A stretch of 5,859 nt of DNA, taken from assembly GCA_045537045.1 (NCBI GenBank), contig JAZSOS010000028.1:1-5859 (forward strand), written 5' to 3'. Every line of letters starts with the position of its first letter. Within the stretch, counting starts at the first letter, position 1. The notes beneath the pieces are model-generated. The model was not told where the DNA came from. It saw only the letters and a list, made by a program, of their open reading frames with translations, and made no database searches. The position numbers were made by a program, and so were the translations under genes. This document shows, piece after piece, positions 5,046-5,859 of this stretch. This DNA is from SIG480 sp045537045. GTDB lineage: Bacteria > Bacillota > Clostridia > Oscillospirales > JAAYXM01.

Positions 5046-5285
5046 TTAATCTTCAATAAATACTTCTTTGCCGTTTCTTGCAGATTCATATATCGCAAGG
5101 ATAAGTCCAACACTATGAAGAGCTTCTTCACCCGTAACCATCGGATCGCGGTCATCAAGTACCGCTCTTGACATATCCTCAATCTGATATGCATGAAGAT
5201 TGTCTGTATACTCTCCCAATATCCGCGGATTGTTGAGGCAGAGGTTTCCGTTAGCAGACTTAATAAAAACATCAAGCCTTTTGAA
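5046..5285 (-). pseudogene. C-terminal remnant of a Gfo/Idh/MocA-type oxidoreductase
   Basis: Reading the minus strand back from a TAA at 5048-5046 gives a coding remnant of about 77-80 residues with no start codon. It contains DVFIKSANGNLCLNN, YQIEDMSRAVLDDRDPMVTG and EEALHSVGLILAIYESARNG, ending KEVFIED. The last blocks are the typical C-terminus of Gfo/Idh/MocA NAD(P)-dependent sugar or inositol dehydrogenases, where 'VTGEEALxSVxLILAIYESARxGK' closes the domain. The whole NAD-binding N-terminal domain (roughly 300 residues upstream) is missing: the similarity stops near 5280 and the frame hits a stop at 5306-5304. The gene was cut by a deletion or insertion junction. It converges with the GH88 gene, and both would fit uronic acid or sugar metabolism. 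The remnant is presumably inactive. Confidence 0.75.
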
Positions 5286-5359
5286 AATTGGGGAGAGGAA
5301 AAATTAAACTGTGGGATGCATATCAAGAGGTGAAGCATAATAGAGAAAAGTCATTTTTT

Positions 5360-5527
5360 ATGGCAACATATATAAATGCTGTCACTGCATTGGCTGCTGT
5401 ATATATACTTATTTTTTATGTTTCAAAAACAAGCGGCATTAACTTCCGTAGTTGCAAAGCTGAGTATATAGATAGTGAATATGCGAGCCAATATTTGATT
5501 TATTCGCCTGAAAAATATGTTCCATAG
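5360..5527 (+). CDS. Short ORF with one membrane segment, unrecognised
   Basis: I do not recognise this protein. The ATG at 5360 gives 55 residues: a hydrophobic helix (INAVTALAAVYILIFYV, about residues 5-21), then a polar tail rich in Tyr and Ser (SEYASQYLIYSPEKYVP at the end). The frame is open from 5285, right after the point where the oxidoreductase remnant breaks off, so the ORF may be the 3' part of a gene cut at that junction. Upstream in-frame residues are charged (WDAYQEVKHNREKSFF). Other starts (TTG 5288, GTG 5333) have no better ribosome binding site, and GAGAAAAG at 5343-5350 is a weak one for ATG 5360. It is low in GC compared with the replication genes. It could be a small membrane protein, a truncated gene or a chance ORF. 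Confidence 0.35.
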   Translation: MATYINAVTALAAVYILIFYVSKTSGINFRSCKAEYIDSEYASQYLIYSPEKYVP

Positions 5528-5547
5528 CTCAAAACCGTCGCCACATA

Positions 5548-5576
5548 TTGAAAAGCGCGGAAAAATATAATACAAT
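5548..5576 (+). promoter_or_regulatory. Sigma-A promoter of a structured leader
   Basis: TTGAAA (5548-5553) and TACAAT (5571-5576) are separated by exactly 17 bases, each 5 of 6 to consensus. A second -10-like TATAAT (5566-5571) overlaps but lacks a matching -35. Transcription should begin near 5583 and run into the RNA structure at 5620. Confidence 0.7.
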
Positions 5577-5619
5577 AGCCTTGTAAAAATGGTAAACAGA
5601 TAACAGGGTAAGCAGTTTT

Positions 5620-5683
5620 AGCAGGTTTAAGAGTTCTATCCTTCGGGATAGGTGCGTCTTGAACCTGCTTCTTTTCATTTTTA
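5620..5683 (+). ncRNA. Structured RNA with cUUCGg hairpin, untranslated leader
   Basis: An outer 13-bp stem pairs AGCAGGTTTAAGA (5620-5632) with TCTTGAACCTGCT (5657-5669), using one G-U pair. Within it an asymmetric internal loop (GTT against GTGCG) leads to a 6-bp stem CTATCC/GGATAG capped by the exceptionally stable TTCG tetraloop (5636-5651). A T-rich run (5670-5683) follows. The G-U pair preserves pairing, as expected if the structure matters. I do not recognise the class. It may be a cis-acting riboregulator, a small RNA, or the first of two tandem terminators. It lies 37 bases after the predicted transcription start and before a second terminator. Confidence 0.55.
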
Positions 5684-5712
5684 CGGAAAATTTAATATAC
5701 GCGGAGAGCTTC

Positions 5713-5763
5713 GGACACACAAGGTACACCCTTTCTGGGGTATGCTGTGTGTCTTTTGTTTTT
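5713..5763 (+). terminator. Intrinsic terminator or attenuator in the leader
   Basis: GACACACA (5714-5721) pairs with TGTGTGTC (5746-5753), with a further G-U at the base. After a 2-base bulge, GTACACCC (5724-5731) pairs with GGGGTATGC with one mismatch and one wobble. The tract TTTTGTTTTT (5754-5763) follows directly. This is a convincing terminator placed between the promoter at 5548 and the gene starting at 5838, so the downstream gene is expressed only by read-through, unless it has a promoter that I missed. Confidence 0.75.
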
Positions 5764-5837
5764 CGCGGTAAAGGAGTGAGTGTTTTATGAGGGTACAGTA
5801 ACAAAAAACGGACAGTTAGTTAAGGAGGTAAATGTGT

Positions 5838-5859
5838 ATGAGAAAAGTCAAAGGTGATG
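5838..5859 (+). CDS. Start of a gene running off the window
   Basis: AAGGAGG (5822-5828) is 9 bases before the ATG at 5838, which opens MRKVKGD and continues past the window edge. The basic N-terminus could begin a signal or membrane segment, but too little is visible. An in-frame ATG at 5832 is too close to the site. There is a competing frame: a GTG at 5780, 3 bases after an AAGGAG, opens 25 codons (MFYEGTVTKNGQLVKEVNVY and on) ending at TGA 5855-5857, which overlaps a further ATG at 5857. The real gene order at this edge cannot be settled from the window. Confidence 0.4.

Noticed and set aside
1348..5330. 13-base exact repeat GCATATCAAGAGG at 1348-1360 and 5318-5330
   Set aside because: A 13-base match in 5.9 kb has a fair chance of arising randomly, and neither copy sits at a convincing element boundary.
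5006..5338. 110-residue minus-strand ORF at 5006-5338
   Set aside because: It runs through the terminator palindrome in a different frame from the oxidoreductase remnant and is a shadow of it.
5636..5651. TATCCT within the tetraloop hairpin as a MOB-P type nic site
   Set aside because: The core lacks the conserved G after TATCCT, no relaxase gene is visible, and a promoter upstream explains it better as RNA.
1525..5850. Three copies of GAGAAAAGTCA (1525, 5343, 5840)
   Set aside because: Short, A-rich and in unrelated contexts (coding, ORF, gene start). No shared position or symmetry suggests a function.
1..5859. CRISPR array, tRNA or rRNA genes
   Set aside because: No regularly spaced direct repeats and no tRNA- or rRNA-like sequence was seen on reading either strand.

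Overview
The window looks like accessory DNA from a low-to-mid GC member of the Clostridia (Bacillota), probably a gut organism. The evidence is strong AAGGAGG-type ribosome binding sites, sigma-A style promoters, GTG starts at overlapping gene junctions, and a RepA_N/DUF6017-type replication initiator of the kind carried by Firmicutes plasmids and Tn1549-like integrative conjugative elements. Family names are assigned by reading motifs, not by a search.

Region 1 (about 1-3627, plus strand) is a compact replication module. A strong intrinsic-terminator hairpin (105-135) sits immediately before the first ribosome binding site. Then come a HigB/RelE-like toxin-fold protein (160-543), a stand-alone receiver-like protein without an obvious phosphoacceptor (540-1007), the RepA_N initiator (997-1932), a winged-helix protein resembling DUF5697 that is split by a -1 frame change (1932-2225 and 2201-2464), and an S1-repeat RNA-binding protein (2586-3470). 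The first three junctions overlap by 1-11 bases, which suggests translational coupling. The middle of rep carries four copies of GATATGC in both orientations, a candidate origin. The module ends at a 12-bp stem terminator (3581-3627).

Region 2 (about 3628-5285) is a carbohydrate-metabolism segment. An extended -10 promoter beside an 11-bp inverted repeat drives a full-length cytoplasmic GH88 unsaturated glucuronyl hydrolase (3855-4988). A 21-bp stem bidirectional terminator separates it from the C-terminal remnant of a Gfo/Idh/MocA-type oxidoreductase on the minus strand (5046-5285), which breaks off near 5280. This looks like chromosomal or cargo DNA joined to mobile DNA.

Region 3 (about 5285-5859) starts with a short unrecognised single-membrane-segment ORF. 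It is followed by a good promoter (5548-5576), a highly structured RNA with a cUUCGg tetraloop, an intrinsic terminator (5713-5763), and the first codons of another gene (5838 onward). This arrangement reads as a regulated leader for a downstream operon and is the most interesting uncharacterised element in the window.
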